NCBI GenBank assembly: GCA_902388455.1
Contig: CABMPD010000016.1
Span: 1 to 64,000 of the forward strand
DNA length: 64,000 bases
Origin: an uncultured Alistipes sp.
GTDB lineage: Bacteria > Bacteroidota > Bacteroidia > Bacteroidales > UBA932
Reading direction: 5' to 3'
Shown piece by piece: positions 43,706-52,854 of this stretch (positions are counted from its first letter, which is position 1; the number at the start of each line of letters is the position of its first letter). The notes below the pieces were generated by a model. It had not been told where the DNA came from. It saw nothing but the letters and a program-made list of their open reading frames with translations, and did no database searches. The position numbers and the translations under genes are program-made.

Positions 43706-44854
43706 TTATTTTTCCTTGATGAGACGTTCAATGTCGGCAGCCGTGCGCCGGGCGGAGTCCTTCTCTCCGAGCAAGGCCCTCATGTCGTTGTAGTCGGAGA
43801 TCATCCGGCTGCGGTAGGCGGTGTCATCGGTCATGCGCAGCAGCTCACCGGCGATGTGCTCCGGAGTGCAGTCGCCCTGGAGCAGCTCGCGGAAGATGTG
43901 CCGGCCTAAAATCATGTTGGCCAGGGATATAGTGTCGAGCCTGACGATCATGCGGGCTATGGCGTAGGTTATGGGGTTCATGCCGTAGCAGACTACCTGA
44001 GGGGTGCCGATGACGGCGGCCTCGAGGCTGGCTGTGCCGGATGAGATGGCGGCTGCGGCGGAGTGGCTGAGGACTCCGTAGGTGTCGCCGTAGATTACAT
44101 CTATGTCGGGATTGCCGTGGAGGTATCTGTCGTAGTAGGAGCGGTCGATGGAGGGGGCTGCGGCCAGCAGGAAACGGAAACGGCTGCCGGTCCTCTCCTT
44201 CAGGATGGCGGCGGTCCTGACCAGGCGGGGCAGGAGGTAGTCCACCTCCATCTTGCGGCTGCCGGCGAGCAGGGCGATGAGCTCCCGGCCGTCGTCGGTC
44301 AGGGAGTGGGAGCGGAGGAATTCTTCCCGGTTTATATGGACGGAGGGGGTGGCGGCGATGTTGTCCACCAGCGGGTTGCCGTTGTAGACGGCGCTCACGC
44401 CCTTGGCTTCGAAGTACGGCACCTCGAAGGGGAAGATGATGAAGGTGCGGTCTACGTATTTCTTGAGAAGGCGGATGCGGCCCTCGCCCCGGGCCCAGAC
44501 TTTCGGAGGGATGTAGTAGAATACCTTGAAACCGTGCTCATGGGCGAAACGGGCTATCTTTAGGTTGAATCCCGGGTAGTCGATCAGGATGACGGCGTCG
44601 GGCTTCCACCCGAGGATGTCCTTCTTGCAGAAGCGGAGGTTGCGGAGGATGCTGCCGAGGCGGCCGATGACCTCGACCAGGCCCATTACGGCATTGTCCC
44701 TGTAGTCGCGGACCAGAGTGCCTCCTACGGCTGCCATTCTGTCCCCGCCCCAGAAGCGGATCTCGCAGGATGGGTCGTGGGCGAGCAGGCCGCGCATGAG
44801 GTTGGATCCGTGCAGGTCGCCCGAGGCTTCTCCGGCTATGATGTAGTATTTCAT
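43706..44854 (-). CDS. lpxB: Lipid-A-disaccharide synthase
   Basis: LpxB joins UDP-diacylglucosamine and lipid X to form the lipid A disaccharide at the inner membrane. The 382-residue GT19 protein starts with YYIIAGEASGDLHG and contains VMGLVEVIGR, LIDYPGFNLK, YYIPPKVWARGEGR and SSGTASLEAAVIGTPQVVCY across residues 270-292. The length is normal. It overlaps surE by 4 bases and shows that the organism makes lipid A. Confidence 0.96.
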   Translation of the reverse strand: MKYYIIAGEASGDLHGSNLMRGLLAHDPSCEIRFWGGDRMAAVGGTLVRDYRDNAVMGLVEVIGRLGSILRNLRFCKKDILGWKPDAVILIDYPGFNLKIARFAHEHGFKVFYYIPPKVWARGEGRIRLLKKYVDRTFIIFPFEVPYFEAKGVSAVYNGNPLVDNIAATPSVHINREEFLRSHSLTDDGRELIALLAGSRKMEVDYLLPRLVRTAAILKERTGSRFRFLLAAAPSIDRSYYDRYLHGNPDIDVIYGDTYGVLSHSAAAAISSGTASLEAAVIGTPQVVCYGMNPITYAIARMIVRLDTISLANMILGRHIFRELLQGDCTPEHIAGELLRMTDDTAYRSRMISDYNDMRALLGEKDSARRTAADIERLIKEK

Positions 44855-45633
44855 TGCTCCCAGACTTTGCGCATGCGCTCCATCTCCTGGTAGTCGGTGG
44901 TGTCGATGCGGTGGGGCACCACGGAGATATAGCCGTCCTTGACCTTCATGTGGTCGCCCAGGGAACTGTCCTTCTCGTGGTTCTCGAAGTGGCCGGCCAT
45001 GAGGTAATAGGTGCTGCCGTCCTCGTCAGTGCAGGTGTCGAATTCCTTGACCCACATTCCCTTGCCCCGGCGGGCCATGCGGATGCCGCGGATCTCGGAG
45101 GCGGGGATGGGAGGGAAGTTGATGTTCAGGTAGATGCCTTTTTCGGGAGGGCAGGCGAGGAAGCGTTCCATGATCGTATCCGCGTATTCGGTTATCGGAC
45201 TGAAGTCGGGATGCTCGGCGTGGGTGCATATAGAGAATCCTATGGAGGGGATGCCGTAGACCGTGCCCTCGATGCAGGCGCCCAGAGTGCCGGAGTAGAG
45301 GGAGGCCACGGAGCAGTTGGCGCCGTGGTTGATGCCGGAGACCACCAGGTCGGGCAGACGTCCCTCGGGCCAGCATTCGTTGATGCCTATCTTGATGCAG
45401 TCCACCGGGGTGCCGTTGAAGGTGTATTCCCTGTAGCCGGGCTCGTTCTTTATCTGCTTGAGGTAGAGTTTGGTGTCGAGGGAAAGAGCGGCGGACTTGC
45501 CAGACTGGGCGTGGAGGGGGGCGACGACAGTCACGTTGCCGTAGCGGCGCATGACGGAGGCCAGGACGTGGATACCGTCGGCTCCGATGCCGTCGTCGTT
45601 GGTTATGAGGATCTCTCTGGTGTCGGATGTCAT
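44851..45633 (-). CDS. surE: 5'/3'-nucleotidase SurE
   Basis: SurE is a metal-dependent phosphatase acting on nucleoside monophosphates and short polyphosphate. The 260-residue protein has the metal motif ITNDDG (D13, D14), APLHAQSGKSAA, GTPVDC and SGINHGAN with YSGTLGA, all family signatures. It is the first gene of the surE-lpxB-dapF operon and has a TATATTTG promoter element, with a predicted leader of about 17 bases. It is divergent from gapdh. Confidence 0.95.
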   Translation of the reverse strand: MTSDTREILITNDDGIGADGIHVLASVMRRYGNVTVVAPLHAQSGKSAALSLDTKLYLKQIKNEPGYREYTFNGTPVDCIKIGINECWPEGRLPDLVVSGINHGANCSVASLYSGTLGACIEGTVYGIPSIGFSICTHAEHPDFSPITEYADTIMERFLACPPEKGIYLNINFPPIPASEIRGIRMARRGKGMWVKEFDTCTDEDGSTYYLMAGHFENHEKDSSLGDHMKVKDGYISVVPHRIDTTDYQEMERMRKVWEQ

Positions 45634-45654
45634 ATTTTAATGCAAATTTGTGCG

Positions 45655-45662
45655 CAAATATA
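45655..45662 (-). promoter_or_regulatory. Promoter -7 element of surE-lpxB-dapF
   Basis: The minus strand reads TATATTTGC. It lies 21 bases from the divergent -7 element of the GAPDH gene, so the two promoters overlap. Confidence 0.6.
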
Positions 45663-45683
45663 GATTAATTCCATCAAAATTCG

Positions 45684-45691
45684 TATCTTTG
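45684..45691 (+). promoter_or_regulatory. Promoter -7 element of the GAPDH gene
   Basis: TATCTTTGC matches the consensus and predicts a leader of about 20 bases. A -33 TTTG at standard distance is not clear. Confidence 0.62.
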
Positions 45692-45704
45692 CCGCCGACT
45701 TTAA

Positions 45705-46724
<1,020 letters not shown>

Positions 46725-46751
46725 CTCACACCTTACATAGAACTTTGACAG

Positions 46752-46788
46752 ATTCCGGCTGCTCCATGAGGGTCAGCCGGAATTTTTT
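46752..46788 (+). terminator. Intrinsic terminator of the GAPDH gene
   Basis: ATTCCGGCTG and CAGCCGGAAT form a perfect 10-bp stem around a 12-base loop, followed by six T residues. Confidence 0.9.
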
Positions 46789-46790
46789 GC

Positions 46791-46798
46791 TATCTTTG
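46791..46798 (+). promoter_or_regulatory. Promoter -7 element of the HAMP protein-trkH unit
   Basis: TATCTTTG begins three bases after the GAPDH terminator T tract. Start of transcription would be near 46803. Confidence 0.55.
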
Positions 46799-46824
46799 TC
46801 CTGATATGCTTATGTGAAAAGACA

Positions 46825-47622
46825 ATGCCTGTATTCAACAAGATAAAGTTAGGTGTACGGAGCAAGATATTCACCGCCTCGCTGGTCATCGCTCTGATGC
46901 TGCTGCTTTCAGGAGCGCTGGCTTTCTTCGAGCTGGGCCGCATGAGCCGGTATATCTCCGATTTCATCTCGAACAGTATTCTCAGCGTAGACCTCACGCG
47001 CAACCTGCTCAACACCTCCGAGCGCTATCATTCCGACCTCTTCCGCCAGATAGGAGGGGACGGTCTGCTGGCCCAGCCGGAGACCATCCCGGCCGAGGAG
47101 TTCGAGGCGGGTATGGAGCGGCTTTATAAAGTGCTGGCCTCGGACAGCGAGAGGCAGATGGCCGACTCTGTCCGCTATGCCTACTCGGCCTACATGCAGG
47201 TGGCCCGGGAGATTGAGTCGGTATGGCTCAGGCCGCAGGAGGAACGCACCGACTGGTACTTCAACCGCCTCCAGACAGTCTACACCAAGCTGCGCGGCTA
47301 TCTCCAGCGTCTGTCCGACACCTCGCAGAGTGCGATTACTGACAGTTACAACAGTCTGCAGGACAGTTATTACCGCTCCATCATGCCGGGCGTCATAGCC
47401 AGTGCCGCCAGTATCGTGCTGATTATACTTTTCGTCTACTTTCTCAATCATTACGTAGTTCATCCCATGCTCCGCATGTCGCGGGGACTGAGCGACTACC
47501 GCCGCACAGGCAAGACCTACAGCGTCACCTTTGACTACGGCGGCGACCAGATTCAGGCCATGAACGAGGACATCAAGGAGATCATCGACGAGAACAAATC
47601 CTTCAAGAAGCGGGGAGTATGA
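46825..47622 (+). CDS. Membrane protein with sensor and HAMP domains but no output domain
   Basis: A 265-residue inner-membrane protein. Helix 1 (about 18-38) and helix 2 (about 189-211) flank a periplasmic helical domain of the four-helix-bundle type. The cytoplasmic part, beginning VVHPMLRMSRGLSDYRR, resembles a HAMP linker through DQIQAMNEDIKEII, but the protein then ends. No kinase, cyclase or methyl-accepting segment follows, and no frameshift is seen that would hide one. It overlaps trkH by four bases (ATGA), so it is coupled to a potassium channel-like transporter. A role as a TrkH-associated sensor or gating partner is inferred. Confidence 0.68.
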   Translation: MPVFNKIKLGVRSKIFTASLVIALMLLLSGALAFFELGRMSRYISDFISNSILSVDLTRNLLNTSERYHSDLFRQIGGDGLLAQPETIPAEEFEAGMERLYKVLASDSERQMADSVRYAYSAYMQVAREIESVWLRPQEERTDWYFNRLQTVYTKLRGYLQRLSDTSQSAITDSYNSLQDSYYRSIMPGVIASAASIVLIILFVYFLNHYVVHPMLRMSRGLSDYRRTGKTYSVTFDYGGDQIQAMNEDIKEIIDENKSFKKRGV

Positions 47623-49064
47623 ATGTCAAGCTGATAGCACGGTATATCGGTATAGCGTTGCTCTTCAACGCCCTGTTCATGTTCATCTCCCTGGGCGTGT
47701 CGGCTCTCAACGGTTTCGACTCTTCTTTCTCGCCACTGCTGCTGAGCGCCCTGATCACTGCGATGGTGGGATGCTTTCCCCTTATCTTCGTAAGAGGTCA
47801 GGATGACGTAAATCTCCGCGAGGGATTTGCGATTACCATCTTCTCATGGATTCTCAGCTGTATCTTCGGAATGCTGCCCTACGTTATGTGGGGCGGAGAG
47901 TTCACCCTGCCCAACGCCTGGTATGAGTCCGTGTCGGGCTATACCACCACCGGAGGAACTATCCTTAGAGACGTCGAGGCCCTGCCCAAAGGCCTGCTTT
48001 TCTGGCGCTCCTCCACTCATTTCATCGGCGGTATGGGAGTGATGGTCTTCATGCTCTTAGTGCTGCCCTCCATGAGTACCTTCCGCATGAGGATATCGAA
48101 GATAGAGATTTCCTCCATCTCTAAGGACAACTACCGCTACCGCTCGAAGGAGACCGTCCGGGTCATCGCCTCGACCTACGTCGGCATCACGGTGGCGGGT
48201 ACCATAGCCCTGATGGTGGCCGGAATGTCCTTCTTCGACGCCGTCAATCACGCCATGAGCATAGTCTCCACCGGCGGTTTCAGCACCCGCAACGTGTCGA
48301 TATTATACTATGACTCCCTGCCGATAGAGATAGTCTGCATAGTCCTGATGTACGTCTCGACCCTGCATTTCGGCATGGTCTACGCCTTGATAGTGAAGCG
48401 CTCGACGGCGCTGCTCAAGTCGCCTGTCTTCAGGTATTTCATGGGCTTTTGCATAGTGATGTCCCTGCTGATAGGACTGGACCTGAAGGCCAGCGGCCAG
48501 ATCGCCACTTACGGTGAGGCCATGCGCCAGTCGTTCTTCCAGTATGCCTCTATCGTCAGTTCCACCGGTTTCGCTACGGCCGACACCTCCGTATGGCCCC
48601 TCTTCTCGATATTCCTGCTGCTCTTCGCCATGTTCCACGGTGGGTGCAGCGGCTCGACCTGCGGCGGAGTGAAGGCGGACCGTATGTGGATATTCTACAA
48701 GGTGCTCAAGAACAATATCTTCAAGCAGCTTCATCCCAACGCCGTCATCCCGGTCAAGGTGGGAGACCATACTATCGACCCCTCGGTCATCCGCTCCGCG
48801 ATACTGTATATCGTGGCATTTACCCTGATATTCATCGTAGGAGTGCTGCTTATATCCTTGACCGGCCCTGATTTCGAGGAGTCCTTCGCTGCTTCCCTGA
48901 CATCGATGGGCAACGTCGGCCCCGGCTTGGGAGCCAGCGGCTCGATGGGCAATTTCTCGCATTTTACTCCATTCGCCAAAGTGGTGATGACCATAGAGAT
49001 GCTTCTCGGCCGTCTGGAGATCTACTCCCTGCTGATGCTGTTCTTCATCTTCAAGAAAGTCTAA
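47619..49064 (+). CDS. trkH: Potassium uptake protein TrkH
   Basis: The ion-conducting subunit of Trk/Ktr potassium uptake has 481 residues. Its four selectivity-filter loops are visible: TTTGG (109-113), STGGF (217-221), SSTGFAT (313-319) and SMGNVGPG (428-435). Membrane helices surround each loop. TrkA, the usual cytoplasmic NAD-binding ring, is not nearby. Instead the gene is coupled by 4 bases to the HAMP-containing protein. A helicase gene starts 3 bases downstream. Confidence 0.93.
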   Translation: MNVKLIARYIGIALLFNALFMFISLGVSALNGFDSSFSPLLLSALITAMVGCFPLIFVRGQDDVNLREGFAITIFSWILSCIFGMLPYVMWGGEFTLPNAWYESVSGYTTTGGTILRDVEALPKGLLFWRSSTHFIGGMGVMVFMLLVLPSMSTFRMRISKIEISSISKDNYRYRSKETVRVIASTYVGITVAGTIALMVAGMSFFDAVNHAMSIVSTGGFSTRNVSILYYDSLPIEIVCIVLMYVSTLHFGMVYALIVKRSTALLKSPVFRYFMGFCIVMSLLIGLDLKASGQIATYGEAMRQSFFQYASIVSSTGFATADTSVWPLFSIFLLLFAMFHGGCSGSTCGGVKADRMWIFYKVLKNNIFKQLHPNAVIPVKVGDHTIDPSVIRSAILYIVAFTLIFIVGVLLISLTGPDFEESFAASLTSMGNVGPGLGASGSMGNFSHFTPFAKVVMTIEMLLGRLEIYSLLMLFFIFKKV

Positions 49065-49067
49065 GCG

Positions 49068-50474
49068 ATGGCAGTCAGAGAATTTCTGGAGCAGAAGATA
49101 CGGGAGGCCTTCCCGTATGATCCTACGCCCTGCCAGGACGAACTTTTCTCGCGGTTGCCGGCCTTTCTGACCGGGGAGGGCGAGATTATGATAGTCAACG
49201 GTTATGCCGGTACCGGTAAGACTGAGGCGATGGGCGCGGCCGTACGGGCGATGAAGGCTCTGAACCTGCGGTTCCGCCTGATGGCTCCGACTGGCCGTGC
49301 TGCAAAGGTGCTGGCGGGCTATACCGGCGAGAAGGCCACTACGATTCACAAGCAGATCTACCGTCAGAAGTCGATGGATGCCGGCGGAGGAAAATTTGTC
49401 CTGGACCTGAACAAGGACCGCCGGACCTGCTACATCGTGGACGAGGCATCGCTGATTACCATAGATTCGGCCGGCTCGCTCTTCGGCAGCGGCAATCTCC
49501 TCGAGGACCTTCTGGACTACATCCGGCAGGGGGAGGGCAATACCCTGATCCTGGTAGGGGACAATGCCCAGCTCCCGCCCATCGGCCTCGACCGCAGTCC
49601 CGCCCTCGACCCCTCGTACGTGGGGATGTACGGCCATGTGGACTATGTCCTGCTGGACAAGGTCGTGCGTCAGGCCGACACCTCCGGAATCCTGTTCAAT
49701 GCCACGGTGGTGCGGCATGCGGTAGTGACCGGAGCCTGTGAGGAGTATCCCCGGCTGGAGACCCGCGGTTTTGCGGACGTGGAGCGTATCGGCGGCGGTG
49801 AGCTTATCGAGGCACTGGACGATGCGATAGGCCGATACGGGATAGACGAGACGGTGGTGCTCTGCCGTTCCAACAAGCGGGCCAACCGCTACAACCAGGG
49901 CATCCGGGGCACCGTCCTCTTCCGGGAGGAGGCCCTTTCCCGCGGAGACCGGCTGATGGTGGTGAAGAACTGCTATCAGTTCCTGGAGAAGATTGAGGAG
50001 CTGGATTTTATCGCCAACGGGGATATCGCCGAGTTGATAAAGATCTCGAATTACGAGGAGCGCTACGGCTTGCATTTTGCCGAGGCTGTTCTGGCTTTCC
50101 CCGACTACGGTGACGTGGAGATTACGGCCAAGGTGATTCTCGACACCCTCACGTCCGAGTCCGCATCCCTGCCCGCCGAACAGCAGAGTGCCCTGTACGA
50201 AGGCGTCTTCACCGACTACAGCGACATCTCCACCAAGCGTAAGCGCAATGCCGCCGTCCGTGAGGATCCGTACTACAACGCCCTGCAGATCAAGTACTCC
50301 ACCGCCATCACCTGCCACAAGTCCCAGGGCGGCCAGTGGAAGTGCGTCTTCATCGACAACGCCTTTTGGCAGGACACCCTCACCGTCGAGGACCTCAAGT
50401 GGCTCTACACCGCCCTCACCCGCGCCACCAAAAAACTCTACCTGGTCAACTTCAACAAGAAATTTTTCGATTGA
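49068..50474 (+). CDS. RecD-like superfamily 1B DNA helicase
   Basis: A 468-residue ATP-dependent helicase of the AAA_30/UvrD_C_2 type. Walker A is GYAGTGKTE (about 45-53), motif Ia APTGRAAKVL, Walker B YIVDEAS, motif III VGDNAQLPPIG, and the C-terminal motif V-VI region TCHKSQGGQWK with LYTALTRATKKL. It lacks the long N-terminal RecD2 extension, so it is a short RecD2/Dda-like enzyme. Bacteroidetes commonly carry one. It follows trkH by 3 bases, with no obvious functional link. Confidence 0.9.
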   Translation: MAVREFLEQKIREAFPYDPTPCQDELFSRLPAFLTGEGEIMIVNGYAGTGKTEAMGAAVRAMKALNLRFRLMAPTGRAAKVLAGYTGEKATTIHKQIYRQKSMDAGGGKFVLDLNKDRRTCYIVDEASLITIDSAGSLFGSGNLLEDLLDYIRQGEGNTLILVGDNAQLPPIGLDRSPALDPSYVGMYGHVDYVLLDKVVRQADTSGILFNATVVRHAVVTGACEEYPRLETRGFADVERIGGGELIEALDDAIGRYGIDETVVLCRSNKRANRYNQGIRGTVLFREEALSRGDRLMVVKNCYQFLEKIEELDFIANGDIAELIKISNYEERYGLHFAEAVLAFPDYGDVEITAKVILDTLTSESASLPAEQQSALYEGVFTDYSDISTKRKRNAAVREDPYYNALQIKYSTAITCHKSQGGQWKCVFIDNAFWQDTLTVEDLKWLYTALTRATKKLYLVNFNKKFFD

Positions 50475-50481
50475 AAGCCGT

Positions 50482-51690
50482 TTAAATAGAAGGTGTTGAG
50501 ACGATGAGGAGCCGGGAGCCGTCGGAGGCGGTGGTGGCCAGGACGCGGAGGGTGTCGCTTTCGGCGGAGCCGAGGCGGCGGCGCAGCTCCTCGGAGGTCA
50601 TCGGGAAATTGCGGGCGGTGACGGAGCAGGCGGGGTATTTCTTCCGGAAATCGCGGATGGCGGCCTTGTGGAATGGCAGGACCTCGATGATGCGGCGGAT
50701 CTTCCCGGGAAAATGCCCGACAGGCGCCGGGGCTGTGTAGAAATGGGTGGAGGCGGAAATCTTCCGGAGACCGAAGCGGACGGCCGGGAGTTTGAAGGCT
50801 CCGCTTTTCAGGAGGGCGGGGGAGGGTTCGAAGAGGTAGCCGGCGATTTCCGAAGGAGCGGCGAGGTCTGCGGCGGCCTCATTTTCCTCGCGGAGGGTAA
50901 AATGGAATTCGGCCGCATTGTCCCCGGAGGAGAGCTCTACCGCTGTTATGGGGATGTCCCCGGCCGGTACGGCATTGTCCCGGAGCATCAGGACCAGGAC
51001 CTCCTTGCACTCATTTTCCGAAGAGAGAATATGGACTTCGGAGGCCTCCGGCAGTTCCGAGAGCAGGACGCGGATGTCGGCCATGGGGGAGGCCTTCAGC
51101 AGGATGCGGGGGGCGATACGCAGCAGCTCGGGGCGGAGGGCGGTGATGTCCGGCTCGCAGTCCCTGAGGGAGTAGACCCTGCCGCCGTCCCTGCCCCTGC
51201 GGGCCGGGTCGAGGTAGATGAGGCTGTAGGTGTCGGATGGGATGCGGCTGAGCATTACGGGCGTCGTTTCTGCGCAGTGTACCGTGATATTGTCCCTGCC
51301 GAGAGCGGAGAAGTTGTGCCTGGCACAGTCGCATAGTTCTTCCGAACGTTCGAAATAGTCCACTGAGGCGGCTGCCTGTGAAAGGCTCCATGAGTCTACG
51401 CCGAGGCCTCCGGTGAGGTCAGCCAGCCTGTCTCCGCTGTGTACGAAGCGCTGCTTGTAGAGGGCGGTTGCCTGTGAGCTGCACTGTTCCAGGGAAAGGG
51501 ACTGAGGGTAGAGGAGACCCGGCTCGGCGTACCACAGCGGCAGCTTGGTCCGGGCCTTCGCCCGTCCCTGTATGCATCTGACCGCCACCGTCATGTCGAT
51601 GGACGGCCAGCGGTCCCGGTGCAGCATTAGCTCCGCCGGACTGTCTGCCTCATGGGCCAGGACAAACTCTTTTAGTTCCTGCTCTGTCAT
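50482..51690 (-). CDS. PG_1098-type THUMP-like SAM methyltransferase
   Basis: This 402-residue class I methyltransferase resembles the Bacteroidetes family typified by Porphyromonas PG_1098. A short N-terminal helical region is followed by the SAM-binding DLTGGLGVD (about 91-99), the motif YLDPARRGRDGGRVYSL across 158-174, and a C-terminal THUMP-like domain with FPMTSEELRRRLG. The substrate is unknown, probably RNA. It is convergent with the helicase and divergent from the propeller lipoprotein. Confidence 0.85.
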   Translation of the reverse strand: MTEQELKEFVLAHEADSPAELMLHRDRWPSIDMTVAVRCIQGRAKARTKLPLWYAEPGLLYPQSLSLEQCSSQATALYKQRFVHSGDRLADLTGGLGVDSWSLSQAAASVDYFERSEELCDCARHNFSALGRDNITVHCAETTPVMLSRIPSDTYSLIYLDPARRGRDGGRVYSLRDCEPDITALRPELLRIAPRILLKASPMADIRVLLSELPEASEVHILSSENECKEVLVLMLRDNAVPAGDIPITAVELSSGDNAAEFHFTLREENEAAADLAAPSEIAGYLFEPSPALLKSGAFKLPAVRFGLRKISASTHFYTAPAPVGHFPGKIRRIIEVLPFHKAAIRDFRKKYPACSVTARNFPMTSEELRRRLGSAESDTLRVLATTASDGSRLLIVSTPSI

Positions 51691-51777
51691 GCCGCAAAAT
51701 TAAGCCGAAGAGGGGAATATTTTAAGGATTTGTCCGGAAAATTTCGTAAATTGCACCGATAAATCGAAAATTGAGCT

Positions 51778-52842
51778 ATGAGGAAAATTATCTGTACGGC
51801 AGCTTTGGCTGCATTTCTGCTGTCCGGATGCGGAAGTGGCAGTACATCCGTGATAGAATTGTCTCCTGATGTGCTTACTGAGGCTCAGGCAATAGCTCCG
51901 GATAATGTTTACGATCTCCCCGAACTGTTTTTCGCAGGTTCCGCTCTCGTATATGGAGACCGGTATGCGGTGTGCGAGATGGTGACCCAGGAATTTGCAG
52001 CGGAGGTGTATGACCTGAAGGAAGGGAAGGTGGCCGGGAAGCTGCTGCACTACGGCAACGGTCCGCAGGAAGTGTTAGTCCCGATTTTCAATATGTTCGG
52101 AGATACGCTGCAGGTGGTGGATATACAGAAGAACAGGCTGTTCATGATTCCGTGCGCGGACCTTCCTGATGCCGGAATCGCCAGAGAGATAAAATATGAT
52201 TTTATAGCTATGTCCCTGATTTCGTGCGGGGACAGCCTGTTGGCCCTCAACCCGTTTTATTTCGAGAACGATGACCTGGGCATACACAACGGCGAGCCGA
52301 TGTTTTTTTACTCCGATGGCGGAAAAGCTCCGTACGATGCATCGAAGATCATGACGGCCGGAGTGGTGCAGGGGCCGGTGGCCGTACATCCGGAGAGCGG
52401 AAAGGTGGTTTTCGCCAACAGTGTCGAATCAGAGATATTTATCTTGAATAAGGATCTTTCCGTGAACCGCAGGATTACCGGGCCGCGTCATGAAAGTACT
52501 GACTATGCTGTGGCGGAAGGCCAGCTGCTGTTTTCCGGAAATATAGCCAATACATATCTGTCAGCCTGCTCCGACCGGGAGTATGTCTATCTGATCTACG
52601 ACGGCAGGTATTACGATCTGTATGAGGATAATGTCGACGGGGCGAATACCGACCACGACCTGTATCTTTTCCAGATGGACTGGGACGGACGTCTGAAAGG
52701 CTGTTATTCTCTGGAGGGACTGCGCTACGTAGGCTCCAGGCTGAGCTGCGGCTCACAGCCGGGGACGGTGTATGTCTCGGCCCTTTCGCCCGATGAGGGG
52801 AATCTTCAGATATTTTATTATGATCTCAGAAAGTACAACTAA
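51778..52842 (+). CDS. 6-bladed beta-propeller lipoprotein (TolB-like)
   Basis: A 354-residue lipoprotein with signal ending LLSGC (C18). The body shows repeated four-stranded blades with patterns such as YGNGPQEVLVPI, LFMIPC and VYLIYDGRYYD, typical of the BF3164-like/TolB-like six-bladed propellers abundant in Bacteroidales. The function is unknown; ligand or glycan sensing is often suggested. It precedes the phosphohexomutase gene by 12 bases, so the two may share a transcript. No export-to-surface signal (acidic residues after Cys) is evident. Confidence 0.78.
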   Translation: MRKIICTAALAAFLLSGCGSGSTSVIELSPDVLTEAQAIAPDNVYDLPELFFAGSALVYGDRYAVCEMVTQEFAAEVYDLKEGKVAGKLLHYGNGPQEVLVPIFNMFGDTLQVVDIQKNRLFMIPCADLPDAGIAREIKYDFIAMSLISCGDSLLALNPFYFENDDLGIHNGEPMFFYSDGGKAPYDASKIMTAGVVQGPVAVHPESGKVVFANSVESEIFILNKDLSVNRRITGPRHESTDYAVAEGQLLFSGNIANTYLSACSDREYVYLIYDGRYYDLYEDNVDGANTDHDLYLFQMDWDGRLKGCYSLEGLRYVGSRLSCGSQPGTVYVSALSPDEGNLQIFYYDLRKYN

Positions 52843-52854
52843 TCTTTTAATAAT

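Noticed and set aside
48303..50318. 671-codon minus-strand frame opposite trkH and the helicase
   Set aside because: TrkH filter loops and helicase motifs are on the plus strand; the antisense frame crosses both genes.
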